From: Sipunculus nudus
Lineage: Eukaryota > Annelida > Sipuncula > Golfingiida > Sipunculidae
Direction: 5' to 3'
NCBI GenBank assembly: GCA_026874595.1
Contig: CM049321.1
Location: 26,525,479 to 26,589,478, forward strand
Length of the DNA: 64,000 nucleotides
The notes beneath the pieces were generated by a model, which did not search any database, was not told the origin of the DNA, and was given only the letters and a program-made list of their open reading frames with translations. The position numbers and the translations under genes are program-made. This document shows, one piece after another, positions 62,001 through 64,000 of this stretch. Positions within the stretch are counted from its first letter, which is position 1, and each line of letters starts with the position of its first letter.

Positions 62001-62233
62001 GGTGAAGGACATGCAGACTGTAAAGTTCAAGTGTGATTTATCAGAGCAGTTTGATAACGTAAAATGGTTCCATAATGGCAATGAAATCATAGCATCCCCA
62101 AAACATCAGCTCATCAACTTCAACGGAACTGAACATACTCTTGTGGTGTATAATGTCACCAAAAAGGATCAAGGAACATACACACTTCGAGCCAAAGAAA
62201 AAAGCTCACACGCAAAACTGTTTTTTGATGAAG
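34..62233 (+). CDS. Partial giant Ig-domain muscle protein gene (twitchin/titin/stretchin-MLCK-like), 38 exons
   Basis: One gene fills the window and runs off both ends. The 38 exons listed below join in a single open frame of 5,522 codons; the first begins and the last ends in phase 1. It encodes 18 I-set Ig domains with the muscle signature DxGxYxVxAxN, charged linkers and long acidic inserts. I-set arrays of this kind occur in sarcomeric giants (twitchin, titin, obscurin/UNC-89, stretchin-MLCK) that link thick and thin filaments in the cytoplasm. DFRxxL motifs and FKxxLKK-like linkers point towards the twitchin/MLCK side, but no FN3 or kinase domain lies in the window, so the orthologue is not settled. 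Exon borders are inferred from splice consensus and phase. Confidence 0.85.
340..1075 (+). other. Intron with dispersed-repeat fragment
   Basis: No exon seen. About 700-785 resembles segments at 8200-8320 and 51530-51595: 'gtagtttttgcataattctg' followed by a cagacaggtaaaacc-type tail. This is probably one interspersed repeat family of the host. Confidence 0.5.
1076..1212 (+). CDS. Exon: acidic linker plus first half of Ig domain 2
   Basis: Phase 1 start, phase 0 end. The acceptor tttttcttcctccag is strong and the donor is GAG|gtaaaa. It encodes an acidic stretch (EEQEPEEEE), then the A-B part of an Ig domain (TVDEGKTVVFKASVMANPGPE). Ala stands where the B-strand Cys is usual. The rest of the domain is in 1549-1741. 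Confidence 0.82.
1549..1741 (+). CDS. Exon: second half of Ig domain 2
   Basis: Phase 0 start after ttttcacacag, phase 1 end at A|gtaagt. It opens on strand C with the core Trp (IFWTKDDKVIEND) and continues to KPEDAGSYKMTVRNDLGE and the G strand. The domain has neither core Cys. Downstream splicing goes to 3592 (A+AA gives Lys), with 2230-2277 as a possible cassette between. Confidence 0.86.
1742..3591 (+). other. Intron with candidate small exons and a GC-richer patch
   Basis: Mostly AT-rich. It holds the candidate cassette exon 2230-2277 and a GC-richer patch at about 2690-2870 with several strong-looking acceptors. None of these gives an exon that fits the main phase chain. Confidence 0.4.
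2230..2277 (+). CDS. Candidate 48-nt cassette exon
   Basis: It is bounded by acttcttctttcaag and the donor A|gtatgt, and is exactly 48 nt in phase 1-1, so it fits between exons 1549-1741 and 3592-3625 without disturbing the frame. It would add about 16 Ser/Thr/Leu-rich residues (SNTLHKTLSGSTALY core). No start codon is needed. The phase match and both splice consensuses support it; coding potential of so short a piece is unproven. Confidence 0.4.
3592..3625 (+). CDS. Exon: lysine-rich linker
   Basis: A 34-nt exon with acceptor tccttctgtag and donor GA|gtaagt, phase 1 in and phase 2 out. It encodes VKKPKKKETE. It opens the charged segment that carries the DFRGLL motifs in the next two exons. 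The phase chain through 4939 and 5704 supports its reality despite the small size. Confidence 0.7.
3626..4938 (+). other. Intron
   Basis: AT-rich. A run of G lies near 3928-3937. A strong acceptor-like site at 3664 is only 39 nt from the donor, so it is unlikely to be used. No exon or mobile element recognised. Confidence 0.5.
4939..5016 (+). CDS. Exon: actin-binding-type DFRxxL motif 1
   Basis: 78 nt, phase 2-2, donor AA|gtgagt. It encodes an acidic lead (NGQNGEQEDDQT), DFRGLL at 4976-4993 and a basic tail RKTKPKS. DFRxxL repeats at the N terminus of smooth-muscle MLCK bind F-actin, and the basic residues following the motif here are also like MLCK. Because it is phase 2-2 it could be skipped. 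Actin binding is inferred from the motif only. Confidence 0.78.
5704..5788 (+). CDS. Exon: actin-binding-type DFRxxL motif 2
   Basis: Phase 2 start after gtaaatttcag, phase 0 end at AAG|gtttga. It reads TPKEVSDDRELQRPTSMH followed by DFRGLL (5759-5776) and HPVK. The second motif lies 26 residues after the first. An internal AAAGAG|gtaagc sequence at 5711-5722 looks like a donor, so a shortened form is conceivable. Confidence 0.78.
5789..7593 (+). other. Intron
   Basis: AT-rich, 1.8 kb. A perfect 16-bp palindrome centred on GAATTC lies at 6929-6944. An 89-codon open stretch at 6349-6618 shows no domain and no splice borders. Nothing else recognised. Confidence 0.5.
7594..7873 (+). CDS. Exon: Ig domain 3 (complete)
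   Basis: Phase 0 start after ttattattttccag, phase 1 end at G|gtgagt. A full I-set domain: KAPTIEKMPQDVHVKEGE, B strand FECTVAGVPQP with Cys, C strand VTWNYND, then EDAGKYTVVVSNTVGE. It sits between the DFRxxL linker and the long acidic insert, so it is the last folded unit before the disordered part. Confidence 0.9.
7874..8545 (+). other. Intron with dispersed repeat and (AT)n
   Basis: 8200-8320 carries a dispersed-repeat fragment ending in an aaacataacctcctt-type tail, also seen near 51570-51595. A long AT microsatellite follows. Confidence 0.5.
8346..8411. repeat. (AT)n microsatellite
   Basis: About 33 uninterrupted AT dinucleotides at the 3' border of the dispersed-repeat fragment. Confidence 0.95.
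8608..8823 (+). repeat. 21-bp tandem repeat carrying 3' splice sites
   Basis: Ten imperfect copies of a unit like aaatctttgatatccctacag, which reads EIFDIPT in the coding frame. Most copies end in acag, a potential 3' splice site. The copy at about 8671-8685 is one base short, so the upstream copies are in another frame. The downstream part is exon sequence; the upstream part may be exon in a longer allele. Confidence 0.85.
8686..9107 (+). CDS. Exon: acidic repeat exon, start of disordered insert
   Basis: Phase 1 in (G+AA gives Glu) using the acag at 8682-8685, phase 0 out at AAG|gtaagg. The first part is the 7-residue EIFDIPT-type repeat. The second part (about 8829-9107) is six copies of a 15-residue acidic repeat of the type EEKPEDVTEEFTLQP. 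The start is uncertain: an alternative acceptor at 8545 joins in phase and reads LILGPVEEVSLIGPVYHP, but a one-base gap in the repeat near 8680 breaks that frame, and later acag copies are also in phase. No fold is expected. Confidence 0.7.
9502..10662 (+). CDS. Exon: acidic disordered insert with AKAP-like helix
   Basis: 387 codons, phase 0-0, acceptor gtatttgtag, donor GAG|gtatat. Acidic and rich in Ser/Thr/Asp/Glu/Pro, with no globular domain recognised. Around residues 92-112 lies a strongly predicted amphipathic helix, SEYISEILDNAVRELQ (9781-9828). It matches the published RII-binding pattern of A-kinase anchoring proteins, with hydrophobic positions I, I-L, A-V, L. The exon begins NVHDLN and ends YMHDKPE, resembling its neighbours' ends. 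Skipping it keeps frame. Confidence 0.85.
11066..15196 (+). CDS. Exon: giant 1,377-codon exon with 14 tandem 50-residue repeats
   Basis: 4,131 nt, phase 0-0, acceptor gaatttgtag, donor GAG|gtatca. The N-terminal 560 residues are acidic. From 12764 to 14860 come 14 repeats of 50 residues (one of 49). Each contains GRISPKDL, a short amphipathic helix (LANMFREFMIDQ), SFESD and SRTDxADDISEKD, with proline-directed TP and SP sites. Several looser copies of the helix (e.g. DFAEIFRESL, EIAEVFHQFV, LIELFLQSL) occur before the array. No known domain was recognised. Probably an extensible or multivalent binding segment; function unknown. Confidence 0.87.
12764..14860 (+). repeat. 150-bp coding tandem repeat, 14 copies
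   Basis: The unit length is 150 bp and one copy lacks a codon, so every copy stays in frame. Two subtypes alternate: A (DLANMFREFMIDQNVSFES) and B (DLSSMFRKFMTDQNASFES). Copies 7 to 11 run A-B-A-B-A, a 300-bp higher-order unit. Central copies are nearly identical and outer copies diverge, as expected for unequal crossing-over. Confidence 0.93.
15505..16200 (+). CDS. Exon: acidic disordered insert, 232 codons
   Basis: Phase 0-0, acceptor ctgatattgcag, donor GAG|gtattt. It begins HVHDKKS and ends CLHVKEE, again like the other insert exons. It is rich in Asp, Glu, Ser and Thr with no repeat or domain recognised. Removal would leave the frame intact, so it may be alternatively spliced. Confidence 0.85.
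16752..19073 (+). CDS. Exon: acidic insert, 774 codons, with two AKAP-like helices
   Basis: Phase 0-0, acceptor tactattgcag, donor GGT|gtgagt. Two related amphipathic helices occur: EELAKDMIHEALDEAMQRF (17019-17075) and DDIARSLVANVLSEALKEA (17304-17360). The second fits the AKAP RII-binding pattern fully. The first fits except for Met at one hydrophobic position. A run of acidic residues (EEEDEDEDAEEED) lies near 18196-18234. A short helix YQALLRQFL (18513-18539) resembles the helix of the 50-residue repeats. The rest is low-complexity Ser/Glu/Pro sequence ending in Gln/Ala/His-rich stretches. Confidence 0.87.
19479..19624 (+). CDS. Exon: first half of Ig domain 4
   Basis: Phase 0 start, phase 2 end within the core Trp codon (TG|gttagt). 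After a short linker (VQESSEVTTEVS) it reads APEILQPLKETVVTEGD, then LVFKAVAKPMPQVSW. The B-strand Cys is replaced by Ala. This is the first folded unit after the acidic insert. Confidence 0.86.
20061..20242 (+). CDS. Exon: second half of Ig domain 4
   Basis: Its first G completes the split Trp codon. It continues YVDGERIKPSDRF, FTLTIIDITLDDDAEYTVKASNDLG, and ends DEKKG in phase 1 (G|gtaaag). The introns flanking this half hold no recognised elements. Confidence 0.88.
20748..20904 (+). CDS. Exon: first part of Ig domain 5
   Basis: Phase 1 in, phase 2 out (AG|gtgagt). It reads SGEAPVIVQPLSSQVVVE, B strand TLECEFKS with Cys and C strand VMWYKSGVEL, to SDRHR. The domain is completed at the start of 21479-21894. 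Confidence 0.85.
21479..21894 (+). CDS. Exon: end of Ig domain 5 plus complete Ig domain 6
   Basis: It completes domain 5 (TVTLMIPDTVIDDESEYTVRLENEFG) and then encodes a whole Ig domain with both core Cys residues (TLECKF and MPYTCKVSNHHG) and Trp in PKWLISG. It ends in phase 1 at CAAG|gttcgt, a poor 5' splice site. From here splicing can continue in phase either to 30796 or to the alternative last exon 24025, so this is a likely branch point. Confidence 0.86.
21895..24024 (+). other. Intron before alternative last exon
   Basis: 2.1 kb, AT-rich. No exon, repeat array or mobile element recognised. Confidence 0.5.
24025..24194 (+). CDS. Candidate alternative last exon encoding a hydrophobic (membrane) tail
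   Basis: The acceptor is excellent (ttctaaatttcttccag). In phase 1, exactly the phase left by exon 21479-21894, the frame runs 55 codons to TAG at 24192-24194. The tail begins RETESFQPKVHIEA, then has two hydrophobic segments (residues about 14-29 and 33-53) separated by QSPS, and ends two residues later. This suggests a membrane hairpin or tail anchor. There is no ATG, so start-based ORF calling misses it. AATAAA at 24904-24909 could serve polyadenylation. A secondary product of this gene is likely but unproven. Confidence 0.6.
27194..27230. repeat. (AT)n microsatellite
   Basis: About 18 TA dinucleotides in AT-rich intron. Confidence 0.9.
29381..29542. mobile_element. MITE-like element with short terminal inverted repeats
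   Basis: The left end acagtgaaacctgt and the right end, reverse-complemented (acagtaacaccgtctgt), match imperfectly. The inside contains repeated 'ggtctta' words. About 162 bp, no coding capacity. The family is not identified. Confidence 0.5.
30796..31074 (+). CDS. Exon: Ig domain 7 (complete)
   Basis: Phase 1-1, acceptor atatattttacag, donor A|gtaagt. It reads KPRIIKKPDVVTVTQTE, B strand ITCVYEGLPSP, C strand PTWTVHGNPI, then EDGTTYTLTVENPVG. It resumes the soluble form after the 8.9-kb intron holding the alternative tail. Confidence 0.9.
32823..33294. mobile_element. TTAA-flanked MITE-like element
   Basis: It starts TTAAAGGTGCCCATTCACCT and ends aggtgattgggcccctttaa, which are imperfect inverted complements bounded by TTAA. 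About 472 bp with no transposase. TTAA target duplication is typical of piggyBac-type elements; the assignment is inference. Confidence 0.6.
34292..34365 (+). mobile_element. tRNA-derived SINE fragment
   Basis: 'tagcctagtggttaaggcg' has the form of a tRNA A-box half, but the B box is degraded. An A-rich tract follows at about 34456-34470. Not a functional tRNA. Confidence 0.45.
34978..35047. repeat. (AT)n microsatellite
   Basis: About 35 TA dinucleotides. A second run of about 15 units lies at 34120-34150. Confidence 0.95.
37591..37652 (+). CDS. Exon: A-strand part of Ig domain 8
   Basis: 62 nt, phase 1 in and phase 0 out, acceptor tttattgtttcag, donor CAG|gtatgt. It encodes a linker PEEVPGGK and strand A (PPEFVIKVKTCQ). 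It joins 38198-38438 in phase. Confidence 0.82.
38198..38438 (+). CDS. Exon: remainder of Ig domain 8
   Basis: Phase 0 start after cttgtacttgtgcag, phase 1 end at G|gtaaat. VPPGDTADFSCKVIGEPKPEVSWYFNGKQLE... then DVGTYTVSAKNNLGEVSC. Core Cys and Trp are present; the F-strand Cys is replaced. Confidence 0.9.
38439..39631 (+). other. Intron
   Basis: 1.2 kb, AT-rich. A short piece at 39321-39362 reads like the start of an Ig domain but lacks a good acceptor. Nothing else seen. Confidence 0.45.
39632..39934 (+). CDS. Exon: Ig domain 9 (complete)
   Basis: Phase 1-1, acceptor gtttctggaatgacag, donor G|gtcagt. EPPRFLVSLETFEASVGD, B strand FHCHATGVPEP, C strand IIWYKAGSQI, then ESAGRFTAEAVNACG. Open upstream sequence with an ATG is intronic, because the phase chain requires this acceptor. 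Confidence 0.88.
39935..41271 (+). other. Intron
   Basis: 1.3 kb, AT-rich. No exon, repeat or mobile element recognised. Confidence 0.5.
41272..41372 (+). CDS. Exon: linker and A strand of Ig domain 10
   Basis: Phase 1 in, phase 0 out. It encodes an acidic linker (KPEDEEQLAQSPMLLKHAEES) and strand A (KPPEFIQVYPDT), with donor ACT|gtaagt. Domain 10 is spread over three exons. Confidence 0.82.
41743..41819 (+). CDS. Exon: B-C strands of Ig domain 10
   Basis: 77 nt, phase 0 in after tgtttgcttacag, phase 2 out at AG|gtaagt. TVQQKSTLTLKAKVTGVP followed by RPDVTWFR with the core Trp. The B-strand Cys is replaced by Ala. Confidence 0.85.
42264..42430 (+). CDS. Exon: end of Ig domain 10
   Basis: The first G completes the Arg codon. 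GKKELVPTPKVKMTHEDD..., then THAGTYKCVAKNTAGEA with an F-strand Cys. Phase 1 end at G|gtaagt. Confidence 0.88.
42431..44826 (+). other. Intron with 28-bp minisatellite
   Basis: 2.4 kb. The tandem array at 42570-43027 is the only structured element. A strong acceptor at 44426 leads to a stop after six codons in the required phase. Confidence 0.5.
42570..43027. repeat. 28-bp minisatellite, about 16 copies
   Basis: The unit resembles caaagtcctctcaaag followed by ttatcctgacca. Copies vary by a few bases and two are shortened. Intronic; the start is 140 bp past the upstream donor and does not include it. Confidence 0.93.
44827..44871 (+). CDS. Exon: 15-codon linker
   Basis: 45 nt, phase 1-1, acceptor tgctcttgtgcacag, donor G|gtaagt. 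It encodes QPVSPKETPQPEDI, a proline-rich linker between Ig domains 10 and 11. It can be skipped in frame. Confidence 0.72.
44872..45910 (+). other. Intron
   Basis: 1.0 kb, AT-rich, no recognised feature. Confidence 0.5.
45911..46025 (+). CDS. Exon: first half of Ig domain 11
   Basis: Phase 1 in after tttgtggctcaacag, phase 2 out inside the Trp codon (TG|gtaagt). KMTPPQFTRPLSDRETRE, then RFDCGVLGKPEPEVQW with core Cys and Trp. Confidence 0.87.
46026..47011 (+). other. Intron
   Basis: 1.0 kb. A 100-codon open stretch at 46460-46762 with a run of Asp residues has no splice signals and no recognised domain. It could be an old mobile-element scrap. Confidence 0.4.
47012..47196 (+). CDS. Exon: second half of Ig domain 11
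   Basis: It completes the Trp codon. FKDEMPLEYSERI..., TSYTLFIDNCTPDDTGVYKAVATNPAGE. Phase 1 end at A|gtaagc. The coding bases are GC-richer than the flanking introns. Confidence 0.89.
47456..48471. mobile_element. Non-autonomous palindromic element with three 301-bp internal monomers
   Basis: The left end agccctcagcc and the right end ggctgagggct are perfect inverted complements. The left end also folds on itself (agccctcagcc...ggctgatgggct). Inside, monomers start at 47551, 47852 and 48153 (period 301), each with 'gggatatct' and 'gaagatgggtgaccttgacc'. No coding capacity. Tandem-cored elements of this style are known in bivalves (pearl-type); the assignment is inference. Confidence 0.7.
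48912..49026 (+). CDS. Exon: first half of Ig domain 12
   Basis: Phase 1 in after cttctttgcag, phase 2 out inside the Trp codon (TG|gttagt). KREMPKFLKKPANVEVME, then RFETTVIGKPEPDVEW. The B-strand Cys is replaced by Thr. Confidence 0.88.
49390..49562 (+). CDS. Exon: second half of Ig domain 12
   Basis: It completes the Trp codon. FKGDDKLMPSDKIIYEK, HALVIKDVKADEAGMYSVKATNELGD. Phase 1 end at C|gtgagt. Confidence 0.89.
49563..51138 (+). other. Intron mostly occupied by a DNA transposon remnant
   Basis: 1.6 kb. About 1.1 kb of it is the inverted-repeat element at 49967-51053, which is visibly richer in CpG than the surrounding intron. Confidence 0.55.
49967..51053. mobile_element. Non-autonomous DNA transposon with terminal inverted repeats
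   Basis: The left end cagtatttattctaatttgg matches the reverse complement of the right end (ccgtatttattccagtttga) with a few changes. Subterminal copies of ggtcgaga-type words occur near both ends. The interior has many CpG sites (for example 50523-50580) unlike the host intron. No transposase frame is visible. Confidence 0.65.
51139..51250 (+). CDS. Exon: first half of Ig domain 13
   Basis: Phase 1 in after gttatacattacag, phase 2 out inside the Trp codon (TG|gtgggt). VKPPKVVKPLDDTIAPEQG, then KMSTKITGFPVPTVKW. The B-strand Cys is replaced by Thr. Confidence 0.87.
51251..51917 (+). other. Intron with dispersed-repeat fragment
   Basis: 51530-51595 matches the family seen at 8200-8320 (cagacggacaaacaac... 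aaacataacctcctt). Nothing else seen. Confidence 0.5.
51918..52147 (+). CDS. Exon: end of Ig domain 13 plus A strand of domain 14
   Basis: FLNDQELTEGEFV..., YTLTLTGDLTDKAGQVKAVAENKGGQ, then GRAPMFSAKPIKCTVLEG starts the next domain with no linker. Phase 1 end at G|gtaaga. The usual F-strand Tyr is replaced (GQVKAVAEN). Confidence 0.88.
52582..52864 (+). CDS. Exon: Ig domain 14 plus start of WKxxLKK linker
   Basis: Phase 1 in after ctgccttccag, phase 2 out at GC|gtaagg. DTAIFKCGVEGEPAPKVEW, then SKGKWRKLENNAKTRIYQ, ...DAGTYTVTISNEYGSE, then a linker DKEEDVVDWKAQLKKA. The WKAQLKKA motif recurs as WKEMLKKA in the next exon. Confidence 0.9.
53625..53802 (+). CDS. Exon: charged linker with WKEMLKKA motif
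   Basis: Phase 2 in after tatcttcctgatag, phase 0 out at GAAGAG|gtttgt. AEYNWKEMLKKAKPEEYEAI, then AEEEGFDLKTVLIQMEEEKK and EKREKPEE. Predicted helical and highly charged. The last 15 nt and the donor are the first unit of the 44-bp array that follows. Confidence 0.85.
53788..55060 (+). repeat. 44-bp minisatellite seeded on a 5' splice site, about 29 copies
   Basis: Each unit starts gagaaacctgaagaggtttg, i.e. the last 15 nt of exon 53625-53802 plus its donor, then intron sequence to the next copy. Two variants occur: one with gagaaacct and cagttttgtt, the other with gagaatcct and ccattatgtt. Nearly every copy keeps GAG|gtttgt; 44 is not a multiple of 3, so the array is not coding. Confidence 0.95.
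55587..55784 (+). CDS. Exon: lysine/glutamate-rich linker
   Basis: 198 nt, phase 0-0, acceptor tgttgtttgaacag, donor GAG|gtagga. LQFEEFESRFEGHEKMELEE, a basic block KKTKKKKKAPKK, then EEEKDKYQRP...KLKIQKAE. It joins WRFVRELEDQ of the next Ig domain. It can be skipped in frame. Low complexity, so no fold assigned. Confidence 0.84.
55765..55920 (+). repeat. Second 44-bp exon-intron junction duplication, four copies
   Basis: tcaaaatacaaaaggctgag|gtagga at the end of exon 55587-55784 is repeated three more times in the intron, at 55809, 55853 and 55897. The first intronic copy carries a better donor (gctgag|gtaagg) than the exon itself; the later copies lose the GT. Confidence 0.88.
56452..56710 (+). 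CDS. Exon: Ig domain 15 (complete)
   Basis: Phase 0 in after tttgttaacag, phase 1 out at C|gtgagt. WRFVRELEDQHIKENDYG, B strand FECEVSKPKFPVQWF, NGTEVEPGPKYQVFAEG, and EGEVTCQFRDL with an F-strand Cys. Both core Cys are present. Confidence 0.9.
57433..57699 (+). CDS. Exon: Ig domain 16 (complete)
   Basis: Phase 1-1, acceptor tgtctgttacag, donor G|gtaagt. IPEFTVALEDETVAEHDD, IFVCELNEAFLEAKWFIS, RKLVIKDCTKKDQGPVKVVV. Unusually short C-D region and no F-strand Cys or Tyr. Confidence 0.89.
57993..58256 (+). CDS. Exon: Ig domain 17 (complete)
   Basis: Phase 1-1, acceptor ttttttcactccttag, donor G|gtaagc. ATFLGDLPDCFIQEGQ, FACRMSDPDADVIWLKNGHE, RLVIYDTTPEDNGMFSVVMA. It precedes the large cassette exon; skipping that exon would place domains 17 and 18 next to each other. 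Confidence 0.89.
59177..61069 (+). CDS. Exon: 631-codon acidic cassette inserted between Ig domains
   Basis: Phase 1-1, acceptor caatctgtcacctag, donor G|gtgagt. Acidic, Ser/Thr-rich and probably disordered for most of its length, including PRESADSPFSSSDL near the start. The last 75 or so residues (from about 60840) are hydrophobic and basic with a more folded look (AEFLGLQITQAVEVIWLDDN ... VTKVYVGKHVVNWDVKS). Reading through the donor gives a short tail ending at TAA 61180-61182, a possible alternative end. No domain family recognised. Confidence 0.82.
61070..61960 (+). other. Intron
   Basis: 0.9 kb, AT-rich. The first 113 nt stay in frame to a stop at 61180-61182, so retention would end the protein. 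Nothing else recognised. Confidence 0.5.
61961..62233 (+). CDS. Exon: Ig domain 18 (complete)
   Basis: Phase 1-1, acceptor ttttgcccctggcag, donor G|gttagt. IPVEFTSEAEDIVVKDMQ, KFKCDLSEQFDNVKWFHNG, HTLVVYNVTKKDQGTYTLRA. Last certain exon in the window; the gene continues beyond. Confidence 0.89.
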
Positions 62234-62408
62234 GTTAGTCTGGAGGAGTTTTTACGTCTGTGAAGATCGCAAATCACACTTCCCACCATATTATTTTCAG
62301 GTGCTTTAGACAAACATAATGACTTGTTCGTTGTTGTATTTTGTTATGGAAATTTATTGATCAATCAGAGACATCCTGCTACATTAAGTATTTGGAAATG
62401 GAAAAGTC

Positions 62409-62412
<4 letters not shown>

Positions 62413-62465
<53 letters not shown>

Positions 62466-62472
62466 ATATATA
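62413..62472. repeat. (AT)n microsatellite
   Basis: About 30 TA dinucleotides with one interruption. Confidence 0.93.
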
Positions 62473-63474
62473 CCAATAATTGACTGGGGTGTATGCCCAT
62501 ATATAAAAATTATATGTTACATTTAAGAAAGATATCTTTGATAGGAAGGCTGACTAATTTGTCTTTGTATAAATGGAATTTATTCTTTTATGGGAATGTC
62601 ACATTGACATTCATATTGTTCGTTGTTAAGTTTGACAAAATTTATGCAAATTTCAGTCGCAGTGTATACAATTTTTCTCATATAAGTACATCTGTCTATT
62701 TATATGTATTTTATCAAAATTTAGGTATTTTATAAGTATTTAAATTAATCAGTTTCTCATTACACCTGTAATTATGTGTCTGTAAGATGCCAGTTTTGAA
62801 AATATATACTTACTTTAAACATAAATGCAGAATAGTAATCTCAGTAAACTATAGCTTGTATTTCTAACAGATGTGATTACTATGCAGGAACAAAGTTATT
62901 TTTCATCAAGTTATATTTACATACAGAAATATACATCAGACATTCCAAAGATATCTGGTTTGGCCATTTTGTACTATTTACATGATTGTTATTAGTATGT
63001 GAAATTTTGAATCCTTCCATTCTCAGAAACCCTGTAATTTATGAACTTTAGAGTCACAGGCACACATCAATACCTCAATCTGTTTCACTTTTGTGAACAT
63101 GAAATCCATTTGAAATTGTTGCTCATTCTGGCATTCCAATGCATTTTTATAGTAGTTAGCCATACTTTTTTACAACACATGCCATATTTCATAAGAAAAA
63201 AATTGTACCATTCTGGTCACCATATTCCATATTTGGAACCTGTTAATGATACCAGAGGACTTTAGGCTTACTGTCCTGCTGTTAAAGATAATTATGCTAC
63301 CTAACAATTTCACCATTAATATATGCTTCATGAAAAAGTGAATGTGCCATATTTGCATTTACCATATTAATCTGCATGTTTTATTCTAATGCTTGACTGC
63401 ATTCTTTGTCTAATAAAGTCACTCAGCAGCACGCAATACTGGTCTTGTGTGTAGTTTTTCTTCTTAAAAAGCAG

Positions 63475-63551
63475 AGATGCCAGTCAGGCAGAAGATTCTA
63501 AATCTACAGAAGTCCATGGATGATCCCATGCTACCTTCTGAAAACGTTTAA
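63475..63551 (+). CDS. Weak candidate alternative last exon
   Basis: Acceptor tttttcttcttaaaaagcag. In phase 1 it reads MPVRQKILNLQKSMDD, then PMLPSENV and TAA. AATAAA lies at 63555-63560, very close to the stop. The phase fits exon 61961-62233. Too short to judge by coding content. Confidence 0.22.
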
Positions 63552-64000
63552 TATAATAAACAAGTAGTGGTAGCGGCCTACAAGTTTGGCAGAATGAAAA
63601 AATTGACTTTGGCTTAACCTGAAAAATCTCTTTTTTGTTCTAAAACAGAACTGCTCACACACAGAATATTCAGATATACTCAGTGTTTGAAAAATGGTAT
63701 GAACAAAATTGACTCTTGATCAAAGTGGTAAAACCATACGACCTAACAACTAGAAATTATCAACCCAGTTAACAGCAATATAAATGGTGATATCTAGCCT
63801 GGAAAGCTATAGTTACTGCTGTAAATGGTAGGACTTCTGCCTTTTTCAGCATGTGCATAGTAAATCTGAAATCACCAAGGTTTCTTAACAACATTTCAAC
63901 AAATAGCTAACTTCACTCTGTAGATGCTTTCAATAACTTCATAGTCTTAGCTTTTAATAATAAAGTTAATGTATATTTCTCTTAATTGTATCCCCAGACA

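Larger units (their letters stand above)
62234..64000 (+). other. Terminal intron (partial)
   Basis: An (AT)n tract at 62413-62472 and a weak alternative-end candidate at 63475-63551. Nothing else recognised up to the window edge. Confidence 0.45.

Overview
This is a eukaryotic, intron-rich, AT-rich window. It is most likely from a mollusc and probably a bivalve. That guess rests on the kinds of interspersed repeats (a 1-kb palindromic element with 301-bp internal monomers, TTAA-flanked MITE-like elements, a tRNA-like SINE scrap) and on the muscle Ig protein; no species can be named. Everything coding lies on the + strand and belongs to one gene that starts before and ends after the window. 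I place 38 exons (34-62233) with GT/AG borders. Every junction keeps phase, and together they give 16,566 nt, or 5,522 codons, with no stop. All exon borders are my own reading; no transcript data were used.

The gene is a giant muscle-type immunoglobulin (I-set) protein of the twitchin / titin / stretchin-MLCK group. I count 18 Ig domains and no fibronectin-III domain, so this is an Ig-only portion and the exact orthologue is left open. Layout: (1) 34-1741, two Ig domains. (2) 3592-5788, three small charged exons carrying two DFRGLL motifs, matching the F-actin-binding DFRxxL consensus of smooth-muscle MLCK. (3) 7594-7873, one Ig. (4) 8686-19073, a 2,900-residue acidic, apparently disordered insert made of five exons. 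The four largest are phase 0-0, so each could be skipped. The insert holds a 14-copy 50-residue repeat and three amphipathic helices that look like PKA-RII-binding (AKAP) helices. (5) 19479-21894, three Ig domains. (6) A 8.9-kb intron with a hidden alternative last exon at 24025-24194 that would end the protein in two hydrophobic segments. (7) 30796-52864, eight Ig domains, many split by a phase-2 intron right after the core Trp. (8) 52800-55784, a charged linker with WKxxLKKA motifs. (9) 56452-62233, four more Ig domains interrupted by a 1.9-kb phase 1-1 cassette exon.

A recurring theme is tandem repetition across splice sites. A 21-bp repeat duplicates a 3' splice site (8608-8823). Two 44-bp arrays in neighbouring introns each begin inside the upstream exon and copy its end plus the 5' splice site (53788-55060 and 55765-55920). 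Introns otherwise hold mobile-element remnants, AT microsatellites and a 28-bp minisatellite. I saw no promoter, no complete RNA gene and no second protein gene.

The most interesting reading is that one gene can make very different scaffolds: with or without actin-binding motifs, with or without a possible kinase-anchoring acidic insert, and soluble or membrane-anchored.
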